Below are positions 42,951-51,845 of a DNA stretch of 64,000 nucleotides, piece by piece. Within the stretch, counting starts at the first letter, position 1. Every line of letters begins with the position of its first letter. The notes under the pieces are model-generated. The model was not told the origin of the DNA and made no database searches. It saw only the letters and a list, made by a program, of their open reading frames with translations. The position numbers were made by a program, and so were the translations under genes. The stretch is from Melioribacteraceae bacterium (lineage in GTDB: Bacteria > Bacteroidota > Ignavibacteria > Ignavibacteriales > Melioribacteraceae), in NCBI GenBank assembly GCA_022181065.1, contig BQMY01000088.1:1-64000 (forward strand). Direction: 5' to 3'.

Positions 42951-45929
42951 ATGAAGCTGCAAGAAAAACCACTCGAAGCCGATATTTTCGGTAGTCGCGT
43001 AAAGCGATTTCAAAAATTGATGCGATTCAAGATTCGTGATATTCTTCTCGTATCCAGTTTATACGACAGCTATTTATTTGAAGAAGATGGCAGGTTATAC
43101 GAGCTTATCCGTGAAGAATACCAGACTTTGAACCTCTCGCACGCTCCCGAGATCACTCACGTTACAACCGGTAGTGAAGCGATAGAACTCGCAAAACAGG
43201 AAAACAGATTCGATCTGATAATAACCACAATGCACATTGAAGATATGCATGTTTCCCGATTTTCGAAACTGGTAAGGGATGAGGGTCTCAAACAACCGAT
43301 GATCCTTCTCGCCTACGATAATCAGGAAAGAAAGGATATCATCAATAACTACAATGCAGAAATTTTTGAACGAATTTTTATCTGGCAAGGTGATTACCGA
43401 CTCCTCATCGGTATAATCAAATATGTAGAAGATCGCCTTAATGTTGAATGCGATACCGAATCTGTAGGTGTGCAGGTTATTATTCTTATTGAAGATAACG
43501 TTAAATTTTACTCCTCCTATCTGCCGCTTATCTACACCGAAATTTTCAAACAATCGCAGCGTCTTATCTCTGAAGGGGTTAACGTTACCCACAGATTTCT
43601 GAGGATGCGAGCGCGTCCAAAAATTCTTTTATGTACCACTTACGATGAAGCGTGGGATTATTTCCTCAAATACCGTGAGTATATTCTTGGAATAATATCG
43701 GATATAAATTTCAAACGTGGTGGAGTAAAAGACCCTGAAGCGGGTATAAATTTCGCCGTTGAAGTTAAAAAAATGCAGGAAGATATTCCGATACTTCTGC
43801 AATCAAGCAATTTTGAATTCGAACAGCGCGCATTTGAAATTGGCGCTTCATTTTTGCTCAAAGACTCTCCATGGCTACTACGGCAACTGCGCGAATTTAT
43901 GATCAGTAACTTCAGTTTCGGCGATTTTATCTTTAAGCTTGAAGATAGCAGACAAGTTGGCAGAGCTGAAAACCTCGCTTCTCTTGTTGATGCGCTGAAG
44001 ACCGTACCCGATGAAAGTTTGATCTACCATTCGGAAAGGAACCACTTCTCCAACTGGTTAAAAGCAAGAACCGAATTCTGGCTCGCAAATAAACTTCGAC
44101 CAAAAAAAGTAGTTGATTTCACTGATACAAAAGAACTTAGAGAAAATCTGATCAACACAATCCAGTTATACCTTGAGATGCGTCAAAGAGGAACAATTAC
44201 CGAGTTCAGGAGAGATTCTTACGATCCCCGCAACAGTTTCGCGCGGATCGGCGGAGGTTCTCTCGGTGGTAAGGCTCGCGGTTTAGGATTCATAAATACA
44301 CTAATAAGTCATTATGGAATAAGAGAGAAATTCAAGGGAGTTGAAGTTTACGTACCATCAGCGGTAGTTCTCGCGACGGATGTTTTCGACCAGTTCATGG
44401 AAGAGAACAATCTCTTTAATTTCGCGATGAATGAAACGGATGATGCATCAATACTCAACCGCTTCCTTAACGCGGTATTTTTCCCGGAAGAAATCATAGA
44501 AAAACTTAAAGAATTTCTTGATATAACTCACGAACCCCTTGCCATACGCTCTTCCTCACTGCTTGAAGATTCGCAATTTCAGCCTTTCGCGGGTGTATAT
44601 GAAACCTTCATGATACCCAATAATGATCCCGATCCTGATGTGCGCCTGAATGAACTGCTGCAATGTATCAAGGGTGTTTATGCCTCAACATTCTCGCGTT
44701 CAGCAAAAGATTATCTTAAAGCTACATCCTACAGACTCGAAGAAGAAAAAATGGCTGTTATAATCCAAAGCCTTGTCGGTTCGAAACGAGGTTCACGATT
44801 TTACCCTGATTTTGCGGGTGTTGCCAAGTCATATAACTTCTACCCTATTCCTCCGCAAAAGGCTACCGATGGGATAGCGCTTGTTGCGCTCGGATTAGGC
44901 AAGACAGTTGTTGATGGAGGTAATAATGTTCGATTCTGCCCGAAGTTCCCTAAACATCTGGTACAATTTTTCTCAACAAAAGAAACACTAAAAAATGCGC
45001 AGCAAAACTTTTTCGCGCTTGATTACGATGGTCATCTTGAAAAAGATGCCACCCGTCCGCCCGATATGCTTGTGAAAAACTATAAACTGGAACAAGCCGA
45101 AAAAGATGGGACACTCTTTTATGTCGGGTCAACATACTCCCCCGAAAATGATGCTGTTTATGATGGCATTTCGAGAGAAGGTAATCGTGTAGTAACATTT
45201 GCACCGATTCTGAAACACAAGATTTTCCCGCTACCCGAAATATTGAGTCTGCTCCTTGATATTGGCTCATGGGGAATGGGAACGCATGTTGAAATTGAAT
45301 TTGCGGTGAACACCGCGGTTCGAGGGAAAACACCAAAAGAGTTTGCTATGCTGCAGATGCGACCAATGGTTCTTAATCGCGAGAGTGAGGATATTGATTT
45401 CAACTCACTTGATAAAGAAAAACTGGTTTGTTACAGTAAGCAGGTACTTGGAAATGGTGTTATAAATGAAATTTATGACATGGTTGTTGTTGATATGGAG
45501 AACTATGACCGCGGTAAAAGTAAACAGGTCGCATTGGAAGTTGCCCATTTAAACAAAAAACTTGTCGAAGAAAAGAAGCCCTACATACTTATCGGCGTTG
45601 GCAGATGGGGCAGTCTCGATCCATGGCTGGGAATTCCCGTAAGCTGGGATCAGATATCTGGCGCCAGTGTAATCATTGAATCAGGATTTAAAGACTTCAA
45701 AGTAACCCCCTCTCAAGGTTCTCACTTTTTTCAGAATATAACTTCCTTCCGAATTGCTTATTTTACAGTTAACAGTGAACATCAGGATGGGAAAATTGAT
45801 TGGGGCTGGCTTTCTGAACAACCGGCGGAAGAGGAAAAAACTTTTACCAGGCATCTAAGGTTTAATCAACAAATTATTACTAAAGTAAGTGGCTCACAAA
45901 ACATCGGAATAATCTATAAACCAGAATAG
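42951..45929 (+). CDS. Double receiver domain / PEP-synthase-like ATP-grasp protein
   Basis: A 992-aa cytoplasmic multidomain protein. Residues ~27-160 form a receiver-like domain with a Thr where the phospho-acceptor Asp should be (FDLIITTMHIEDM). Residues ~165-325 form a second receiver with acidic pocket ILIEDN, acceptor Asp in GIISDINFKRGG and lysine in ASFLLKDS. From ~430 comes a PEP/pyruvate-binding (PPDK/PEP synthase N-terminal) ATP-grasp domain: GGGSLGGKARGLGFI, LAIRSSSLLEDS, PFAGVYETF. The C-terminal ~150 residues contain GRWGSLDPWLGIP. I see no phosphohistidine swivel motif and no PEP-binding TIM barrel, so it is not a complete PEP synthase. It sits between gdhA and a kinase/regulator pair. 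A signal-controlled phosphotransfer or ligase role is plausible but inferred. Confidence 0.75.
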   Translation: MKLQEKPLEADIFGSRVKRFQKLMRFKIRDILLVSSLYDSYLFEEDGRLYELIREEYQTLNLSHAPEITHVTTGSEAIELAKQENRFDLIITTMHIEDMHVSRFSKLVRDEGLKQPMILLAYDNQERKDIINNYNAEIFERIFIWQGDYRLLIGIIKYVEDRLNVECDTESVGVQVIILIEDNVKFYSSYLPLIYTEIFKQSQRLISEGVNVTHRFLRMRARPKILLCTTYDEAWDYFLKYREYILGIISDINFKRGGVKDPEAGINFAVEVKKMQEDIPILLQSSNFEFEQRAFEIGASFLLKDSPWLLRQLREFMISNFSFGDFIFKLEDSRQVGRAENLASLVDALKTVPDESLIYHSERNHFSNWLKARTEFWLANKLRPKKVVDFTDTKELRENLINTIQLYLEMRQRGTITEFRRDSYDPRNSFARIGGGSLGGKARGLGFINTLISHYGIREKFKGVEVYVPSAVVLATDVFDQFMEENNLFNFAMNETDDASILNRFLNAVFFPEEIIEKLKEFLDITHEPLAIRSSSLLEDSQFQPFAGVYETFMIPNNDPDPDVRLNELLQCIKGVYASTFSRSAKDYLKATSYRLEEEKMAVIIQSLVGSKRGSRFYPDFAGVAKSYNFYPIPPQKATDGIALVALGLGKTVVDGGNNVRFCPKFPKHLVQFFSTKETLKNAQQNFFALDYDGHLEKDATRPPDMLVKNYKLEQAEKDGTLFYVGSTYSPENDAVYDGISREGNRVVTFAPILKHKIFPLPEILSLLLDIGSWGMGTHVEIEFAVNTAVRGKTPKEFAMLQMRPMVLNRESEDIDFNSLDKEKLVCYSKQVLGNGVINEIYDMVVVDMENYDRGKSKQVALEVAHLNKKLVEEKKPYILIGVGRWGSLDPWLGIPVSWDQISGASVIIESGFKDFKVTPSQGSHFFQNITSFRIAYFTVNSEHQDGKIDWGWLSEQPAEEEKTFTRHLRFNQQIITKVSGSQNIGIIYKPE

Positions 45930-45951
45930 TTCTAAACAAGGCGATATATAA

Positions 45952-48249
45952 ATGATTCGGAATATGAAAATAACGAACAAACTCTTGCTGGTGGCAATGG
46001 GTTTTCTTATTCCGATCGCCCTTTTATTCCAACTCCTTATTTCAGAAAAAAACATTGCCATCGAATTTGCCCAAAAGGAACTGGTCGGAACTCAATTTTT
46101 AGTTCCACTTTACTCTATTTCGAGTTACACACCTATTCATTACCTTATTGCCGATAATATTCTGGTTGAGGATACACCCTCTCAAACCCGTCTTGCGGAA
46201 ATTCAACAGATCATTGACAGAAACCTCGACGAAATCAAATCATTAAAAAACGACTTATCTAATCCCGGTCTCACTTTAGGCAGATTGAACGCATTTGAAA
46301 ACCAATGGAAGAAGTTGAAGGTTTCTACGGAGAAGGGAACACATGCATCATTATTGAACATGCATGAATCTTTCCGTTACGATATTAAAAATATAATAAG
46401 TCATATCGGGGATGAGTCAAACCTGAAGCTCGATCCCGATTTGGATAGTTATTATCTGATGATTTCTGTAATGGAAACTATCCCTGAACATTCAGATAAT
46501 ATTTACAAAATCCTCAAATTATTAAATCTTGCCAATAATTCTGACAAAGTGCTTCTCCCGAAAGTATTAGATATCGAGAAACAAAAGTTGTTAAACAGTA
46601 TCACTGATCTTAGAGCCGGTTTCGAGGCGGTATATAATAAAAATGGTGATGGTACCATAAAAAACACACTTGATATCCATCTCGTTGAACAAGAAGTATT
46701 GAGCGAGAACCTTATTTCTATGCTGGATCGATATTCTGTAGTGAATAACTGGTTCGAAAAAAACAAAATTATCGAATATGGCATCGAAGTCGCGGAAGCC
46801 AATTATCTCTTCTGGAAAATATCAAATAATTCGCTACAAAATTTGTTGAAGGATCGGATTGCGGGATTTAATGAAAGAAAACTTGTCACTTTATCTCTTG
46901 TTTCATTTGTGATATTTCTTACCCTCGCGCTGTTCCTTTTTATTATGCGAAACATTACCCGCTCGGTTAAAACTCTCGATAATGCCGCCAACAGGGTAAT
47001 TCAGGGTGCGCTTAATGTGGAAGTACCTGTCAAGTCCAAAGATGAGCTTGGCAATCTCGGTTCAAATTTTAATAAAATGATAAAATTTATCGGAAGGAAT
47101 ATCCGGGAAAAAACCGAAAAACTCGTCGAAACCGAACATGCGCTTCACGATGAGAGGATTAAACACAATCAGGCTGAGGAAGCCTTATCCAAGTCAGAGA
47201 TGCTGTTCAGTAAGGTATGGGGGATTTCCGCTGATGGTATGCGTCTTACCAATGCAGAGGGTAGTATTGTTACGGTGAATGACGCGTATTGTAAAATTGT
47301 TGGACTGACCAAAAGTGAACTGGAAGGCTCAAATTTTTCTATTGTATATAAAGAGGAAAACAGACATACTTTTCAGGCTATGTACACTGCCGATCTGAAA
47401 CACAATAAGATAAAACCTCATTTCGAACGCGAGTCAGCATTGTGGAATGGTAAAAAGATATGGTTCTCATTTTCAAATTCTTACCTGAGGTTATCGAGCG
47501 GTGTTTTGGTACTGAGTATAATAAAGGATATTACTGAGCGTAAAAAAGCTGAATTTGAGCTCAAGGAATCAACAATGCAATTACGTAATCTGGCTTCTCA
47601 CTTGCAATCCATCAGAGAGGAAGAACGCCGGATGATAGCAAGGGAAATTCACGATGAACTTGGTCAGGTACTAACGGTCCTGAAAATTCAGATTTCCCTG
47701 CTCTCCAACAAATTGAGGAAAGATCAGACAGAAATTAAGGAGAAAATCTATTCTGTCTCCGAAGTTATTGATCAAACAGTTGAAACAGTACAGCGAATAA
47801 CTTCAAAACTTCGTCCGGGAATTCTTGATGATCTCGGACTCGTGCCCGCGATTGAATGGCAGGCACAGGATTTTGAATCGAAAACCGGGATTATATGTGA
47901 TTGTGAACTTCCCCCTGACGATATCGAACTGGATCAGGAGAAGGTTACCGCTGTTTTCAGAATATTCCAGGAAGCGCTTACCAACGTTGCGCGTCACGCA
48001 AACGCTAACACAGTTCGTGTGCGATTAAAAACGGAAGGCGATGTGCTTATGGTTCGCATCACTGATAATGGTCGGGGCATTACTGAAAAAGAAATTGCTG
48101 ATAATAATTCTCTCGGTTTACTTGGAATGAAGGAACGAGCTATGCTTTTTAACGGTGAAGTTAAAATCACAGGTGAACCAAATAAGGGTTCATCAGTCAG
48201 CGTTTCTATACCATTGAACAAACTAAATACGGTTGAAAAAGATGATTAA
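45952..48249 (+). CDS. Membrane sensor histidine kinase, NarX/DegS-like (HisKA_3)
   Basis: A 765-aa inner-membrane kinase. A membrane helix at ~11-30, a ~270-residue periplasmic helical sensor region and a second membrane helix at ~308-330 are followed by HAMP (~332-385, KSKDELGNLGSNFNKMI). PAS (~415-525) comes next, then the HisKA_3 dimerisation domain with phospho-acceptor His567 in MIAREIHDELGQ. A HATPase_c domain follows, with NVARHANANTV, ITDNGRGI and SLGLLGMKERA. It overlaps the response regulator gene by 8 bases, so the two form a coupled pair. The periplasmic signal is unknown. Confidence 0.92.
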   Translation: MIRNMKITNKLLLVAMGFLIPIALLFQLLISEKNIAIEFAQKELVGTQFLVPLYSISSYTPIHYLIADNILVEDTPSQTRLAEIQQIIDRNLDEIKSLKNDLSNPGLTLGRLNAFENQWKKLKVSTEKGTHASLLNMHESFRYDIKNIISHIGDESNLKLDPDLDSYYLMISVMETIPEHSDNIYKILKLLNLANNSDKVLLPKVLDIEKQKLLNSITDLRAGFEAVYNKNGDGTIKNTLDIHLVEQEVLSENLISMLDRYSVVNNWFEKNKIIEYGIEVAEANYLFWKISNNSLQNLLKDRIAGFNERKLVTLSLVSFVIFLTLALFLFIMRNITRSVKTLDNAANRVIQGALNVEVPVKSKDELGNLGSNFNKMIKFIGRNIREKTEKLVETEHALHDERIKHNQAEEALSKSEMLFSKVWGISADGMRLTNAEGSIVTVNDAYCKIVGLTKSELEGSNFSIVYKEENRHTFQAMYTADLKHNKIKPHFERESALWNGKKIWFSFSNSYLRLSSGVLVLSIIKDITERKKAEFELKESTMQLRNLASHLQSIREEERRMIAREIHDELGQVLTVLKIQISLLSNKLRKDQTEIKEKIYSVSEVIDQTVETVQRITSKLRPGILDDLGLVPAIEWQAQDFESKTGIICDCELPPDDIELDQEKVTAVFRIFQEALTNVARHANANTVRVRLKTEGDVLMVRITDNGRGITEKEIADNNSLGLLGMKERAMLFNGEVKITGEPNKGSSVSVSIPLNKLNTVEKDD

Positions 48250-48874
48250 CATTCTTATTGCTGATGATCACGCTATTGTACGTGAAGGTTTGAAACAAAT
48301 TTTATCCGAGGATGATATTCTCGTTACGGGCGAGGCTGGTGATGCCGCGGAACTATTTCAGCTTCTTCAGAATAATTCTTACGATATGATTGTGCTTGAT
48401 ATAAATATGCCCGGTAAAACCGGTCTGGAAGCTTTAAAGGAAATCAAGATGATGCATCATGGAATTCCTGTACTTATTCTCAGCATGTATAGCGAAGACC
48501 AGTATGGACTGCGAGCAATCAAAGCTGGAGCTTCCGGATATCTGAAAAAAGTTAGCGCTCCTGATGAGTTGGTGAAAGCTATCAAGAAAATTATCAGCGG
48601 TGGCAAATACATCAGCGCCTCACTAGCTGAAAACCTGGCTGATAACTTTGGAATGGACTATCATTCTTCGCCGCATGAAACGCTTTCTGACAGGGAGTAT
48701 GAAATTTTATGTAAAATAGCTGCCGGACAAACGGCAGATTCTATTGCGGAAGAGCTATCAATTTCGGTACATACTGTTTACTCTTACCGCAACAGAATCC
48801 TCGAAAAAATGAATATGAAATCGAATGTTGAGCTTACACGCTATGCTATAAAAAACAAACTTATGGAAGTTTAA
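48242..48874 (+). CDS. NarL/FixJ-family response regulator
   Basis: A 210-aa DNA-binding regulator paired with the kinase before it. The start is the ATG within ATGATTAA, where it overlaps the kinase stop. A TTG three codons earlier is possible but less likely. The receiver domain spans 1-120 with acidic residues in IADDHAIV, the acceptor Asp53 in MIVLDINMPGKTG and Lys in ASGYLKK. The LuxR-type helix-turn-helix at ~148-205 has LSDREYEILCKIAAGQT and AEELSISVHTVYSYRNRIL. Its stop codon overlaps the convergent esterase gene's stop within TTAA. Confidence 0.93.
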   Translation: MINILIADDHAIVREGLKQILSEDDILVTGEAGDAAELFQLLQNNSYDMIVLDINMPGKTGLEALKEIKMMHHGIPVLILSMYSEDQYGLRAIKAGASGYLKKVSAPDELVKAIKKIISGGKYISASLAENLADNFGMDYHSSPHETLSDREYEILCKIAAGQTADSIAEELSISVHTVYSYRNRILEKMNMKSNVELTRYAIKNKLMEV

Positions 48875-50001
48875 TCTTCAGAAACCCGCTTGAGGTTTCT
48901 TTCATAAATAGCCAGATTGGGATCGTTAAGTTCTTTACCATTTTTAACTGCCATTAAATAGTTTTCGCGGGCTTTTTCCTTTTCGCCACGGTTTTCGTAA
49001 AACTCACCGAAGCTATCCCAGACATTTGCTGACTGCGAATATAATTCTGTGTTGTATTTGAATATTGCTTCGGCTTTACCAAACTCTTCACTTCGCATAA
49101 ATCCATAACCAAGAATATTAAGATCGGCTTCCCCCGGCAAAATTTCCGAGTTATATTTTTCTGATAGTTTTTTGTAATGCGAAACTATATCAGCTACAGG
49201 ATCATCACCCGGTTTTTCAGGTATTTTCCATTCTCTGAAAATAAATTCCAGACCATTATAGTAGCTTAGAAGAGGTGTTTTCCCATGATTATAATTTTCA
49301 AAGTTCCGGAATTCCCATGTTAGCATCTCACCCGCGTTTTTATAAATCGCTTTCAGCTTATCGAGATGTTCAAAATAATCAGTTTCTGTACTGCCAATTG
49401 AAAAATATATCGTGCGGCTCTCTTCCTTAAGTTGGTCGTCCGTATCTGATATATTTTGAGCAAGCCAATCATCCATATATTGAACATAGGGACTCGCGGC
49501 AACCGCTGCCTGGAATTGTTCGGGATAATTGTGGACCAGATACATCGAATACATACCGGTTAATGAGTGCCCTAATACAATAGTAAAATCGATGGTTCTG
49601 AAATTATCTTTCAGATACGGCAGTAATTCTTCTGACAGAAATTCATAAAATTTAACACCCCCTCCGGAGTTTTGACGAGCCGGGTTTGGAACTGGTGTAA
49701 AATCTCTCGTTCTGTCGGTATTATGAACAGATACTAATATAAAATCACGGATCATTCCGTTGCGAGAAAGAAAATGTCTAACGCCCGGTAAATACATCTC
49801 ATGATTACCTCCATCAAAAGATAACACAAGAGGATACCGAGCATTGTTTCTCTGATAATTCTCGGGAAAATAGATATTGATATTTCGGTCTTCACTCAAA
49901 ATTTCGGAATTTATCACCACATTTTCCATCCGAAAGTTTTGCGCTGATAAATCTGCTGCTAAAAGAATGATTAAAATCGATAAAAGTCTTAAAATTCCCA
50001 T
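48871..50001 (-). CDS. Exported esterase (EstD/IroE-like alpha/beta hydrolase) with TPR tail
   Basis: A 376-aa periplasmic or secreted protein. The signal peptide is MGILRLLSILIILLAADLSA. Residues ~25-260 resemble the putative esterase / enterochelin-esterase-like fold: INIYFPENYQ, YPLVLSFDGGNHE, and nucleophile motif GHSLTGMYSMYL. The acid is probably in GSTETDYFEHLD and the histidine in NYNHGKTPL. The last ~100 residues are TPR helices (SANVWDSFGEFYENRGEKEK). No siderophore genes are present, so a general esterase role is preferred. Confidence 0.8.
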   Translation of the reverse strand: MGILRLLSILIILLAADLSAQNFRMENVVINSEILSEDRNINIYFPENYQRNNARYPLVLSFDGGNHEMYLPGVRHFLSRNGMIRDFILVSVHNTDRTRDFTPVPNPARQNSGGGVKFYEFLSEELLPYLKDNFRTIDFTIVLGHSLTGMYSMYLVHNYPEQFQAAVAASPYVQYMDDWLAQNISDTDDQLKEESRTIYFSIGSTETDYFEHLDKLKAIYKNAGEMLTWEFRNFENYNHGKTPLLSYYNGLEFIFREWKIPEKPGDDPVADIVSHYKKLSEKYNSEILPGEADLNILGYGFMRSEEFGKAEAIFKYNTELYSQSANVWDSFGEFYENRGEKEKARENYLMAVKNGKELNDPNLAIYERNLKRVSED

Positions 50002-50038
50002 TATTGTAACCTTGTCTGTTAAAATGAATTAGACGAAG

Positions 50039-50617
50039 TCAGGAAACACTTGTTTCAGTAATTTCAGGCAATAATTTTTCTCTCAGTTTATAATAGAATG
50101 TTCGGTAGTGTTCGGAATAATCAAGCAGGTCTCCGGCTGTAATTTTAATAACCCATACATTATCGAGGGGAATTAACACAGGTCTTTTCATTGTAATTGA
50201 TTTCAGGATACACAATTCGATGTAGTTAAGCATAAACAGGAAAGATTCGAAAAAATTCATACGACGTGCACTAAACCCGAATCTCTTAATACTTTTTTTC
50301 TTCAGATAAAAAGTATTACCATAGAAAATGGTATTTTTAGGGATATTACCCTTTTCGATTTCATCGGAAATTTTCATAAGTCCTTCCGCAAGATAGAGCA
50401 GGATGATCTTGTTATTGATCTGTTTCAGTTTGAGAAAATCGTAACTGGTACCAAGATGGAAATCGAGTGTTCTCCCGAAAGATGGCATAATCATGAATAG
50501 AGGCGAATAATACTTGTAGAAGCCGAGTTGTTTCAATAAAGGTGTGGAAATATATCTGATTAATCTCCAGATAAAAATAGTTCCGAGTAAATATATCAGA
50601 TAATTTAACGCGCTCAT
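50039..50617 (-). CDS. Membrane-anchored protein of unknown function
   Basis: A 192-aa protein that I do not recognise. The ATG giving MSALNYLIYLLGTIFIWRLI was preferred to a TTG eight codons upstream, because a CGGGA site precedes it and the signal anchor starts there. A single N-terminal membrane helix is followed by a basic, aromatic-rich region (KQLGFYKYYSPLFMIMPSFG, KKKSIKRFGFSARRMNFFES) and a second hydrophobic stretch (SFLFMLNYIELCILKSI). It has no cysteine motifs and no known catalytic signature. It lies 37 bases upstream of the esterase-TPR gene on the same strand and may be co-transcribed with it. Confidence 0.6.
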   Translation of the reverse strand: MSALNYLIYLLGTIFIWRLIRYISTPLLKQLGFYKYYSPLFMIMPSFGRTLDFHLGTSYDFLKLKQINNKIILLYLAEGLMKISDEIEKGNIPKNTIFYGNTFYLKKKSIKRFGFSARRMNFFESFLFMLNYIELCILKSITMKRPVLIPLDNVWVIKITAGDLLDYSEHYRTFYYKLREKLLPEITETSVS

Positions 50618-50686
50618 ATATCCCGCATGGATATCAAACAATTGAAAATGATCAACTATTTTACTTTATTAACCCAGATATTATTA

Positions 50687-50710
50687 CCGACCTCCCGTGA
50701 GAGAGGTCGG
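50687..50710. repeat. Intergenic palindrome
   Basis: CCGACCTC/GAGGTCGG is a perfect 8-bp stem with an 8-base loop in the divergent spacer between the unknown membrane gene and the CHAD gene. A related AGAGGTCGAA lies further on near 50780. It belongs to the same style of spacer palindromes seen elsewhere in the window. Confidence 0.6.
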
Positions 50711-50867
50711 CTTGCAGGACTTTCTCATCCTGACCGTTCGCCGTCTATTCCCGGATTACCAGCTAAGGTTTGACCGGAAGAGGTCGAAATTTTTATTCCA
50801 TGCGTGGAAATTATTCATAATTGTTCAATATTTTTGTTAAGTATAAATTAATTTTAAGTTTAATGCC

Positions 50868-51842
50868 ATGATAAACAAAATAGGTCACGAATATATAAAG
50901 GGTCAAATAAGAAAAATCCGGGCCAACAAGAAGGGCGTTGCTGAAAATAAAGATATAGAATACCTGCACAAAGTAAGAGTATCCTCACGCAAAATTTTGA
51001 GTGCCATCTATCTGTTCAGGGAATATTTCAAGAAGGATGGTTTTTTGACATGGGAAAAAATGGTTTTACAGCTTGCAAAATCATTGGGAAAACCGCGTGA
51101 CCTCGATGTTCATATCGAGTTTCTGGAAAAATTTATGAAGGAACATCCCAAACAGGATGTAGCGGCAGGTGTAAATCGCATCAAAGTAAGAATGCGGCAA
51201 AAGCGAGAAAAATATGGTGAAGCAACTATTGGGTCAATAAATGAGTTCCTTGCCGCGACAAAAAGTAACCCGCTCGAAAAAGTATTCGAAACCAAATTCT
51301 CTACTGAACCTAACGTAAAAGAAGAAATAACCGGTTTAATAGAAATTAAACTGAGTCGGATAAAAATGTACGAACCATATATTTATAACATTCACAATAT
51401 TGAAGAACTCCATGAACTTCGCAAAGCAAACAAATTGCTTCGATACGCGCTTGAGGTCTTCAATCCCTATTACGAAAATAAACTTTTACCATTTATCAAT
51501 GAGATCACGCATGTTCAGGATAAAGTTGGATTGATACACGATTGTGACATATGGTTTGAAATTCTGCCCGATTTTATCGCGGAAGAAAAAAATAAAACGA
51601 TCAAGTTCTATGGAGAGGTGTCCCCTTTTTATGATATTGAGCCAGGGATTAGATATTTTGAAGACACATTAAAACAGATAAGAGAGGAGATGTACCATAC
51701 TTTTATAAAAGAGTGGAACGAACTCAACGCTAGAAACTTTGTGCCAGATTTACTGGCAATCTTGCGAGGAGAAGAAAAAGAAGAAATAAGTAAGGAAGAA
51801 AACAACCTTTTAGATGGTAACAATTCCTTTCTTTCAGTATAA
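50868..51842 (+). CDS. CHAD-domain protein
   Basis: A 324-aa all-helical protein made of a CHAD domain, whose conserved histidines bind inorganic polyphosphate. Both halves of the repeat are visible: EYLHKVRVSSRKILSAIYLF with LGKPRDLDVHIEFLE in the first, and EELHELRKANKLLRYALEVF with IHDCDIWFEIL in the second. The CYTH triphosphatase domain, a frequent partner, is absent, and no polyphosphate kinase gene is nearby. No Shine-Dalgarno sequence is visible before the ATG. The CPBP protease gene starts three bases after its stop, so they share a transcript. Confidence 0.88.
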   Translation: MINKIGHEYIKGQIRKIRANKKGVAENKDIEYLHKVRVSSRKILSAIYLFREYFKKDGFLTWEKMVLQLAKSLGKPRDLDVHIEFLEKFMKEHPKQDVAAGVNRIKVRMRQKREKYGEATIGSINEFLAATKSNPLEKVFETKFSTEPNVKEEITGLIEIKLSRIKMYEPYIYNIHNIEELHELRKANKLLRYALEVFNPYYENKLLPFINEITHVQDKVGLIHDCDIWFEILPDFIAEEKNKTIKFYGEVSPFYDIEPGIRYFEDTLKQIREEMYHTFIKEWNELNARNFVPDLLAILRGEEKEEISKEENNLLDGNNSFLSV

Positions 51843-51845
51843 ATT

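Noticed and set aside
42911-42991. 26-codon GTG-start frame spaced from AAGGAG, possible leader peptide before the ATP-grasp gene
   Set aside because: It lies inside the hairpin and overlaps the real gene. Its codons are dictated by the stem and there is no attenuation-like residue run. The hairpin itself is reported instead.
42951-45929. Complete phosphoenolpyruvate synthase
   Set aside because: No phosphohistidine swivel motif or PEP-binding barrel could be found. Only the ATP-grasp part is supported.
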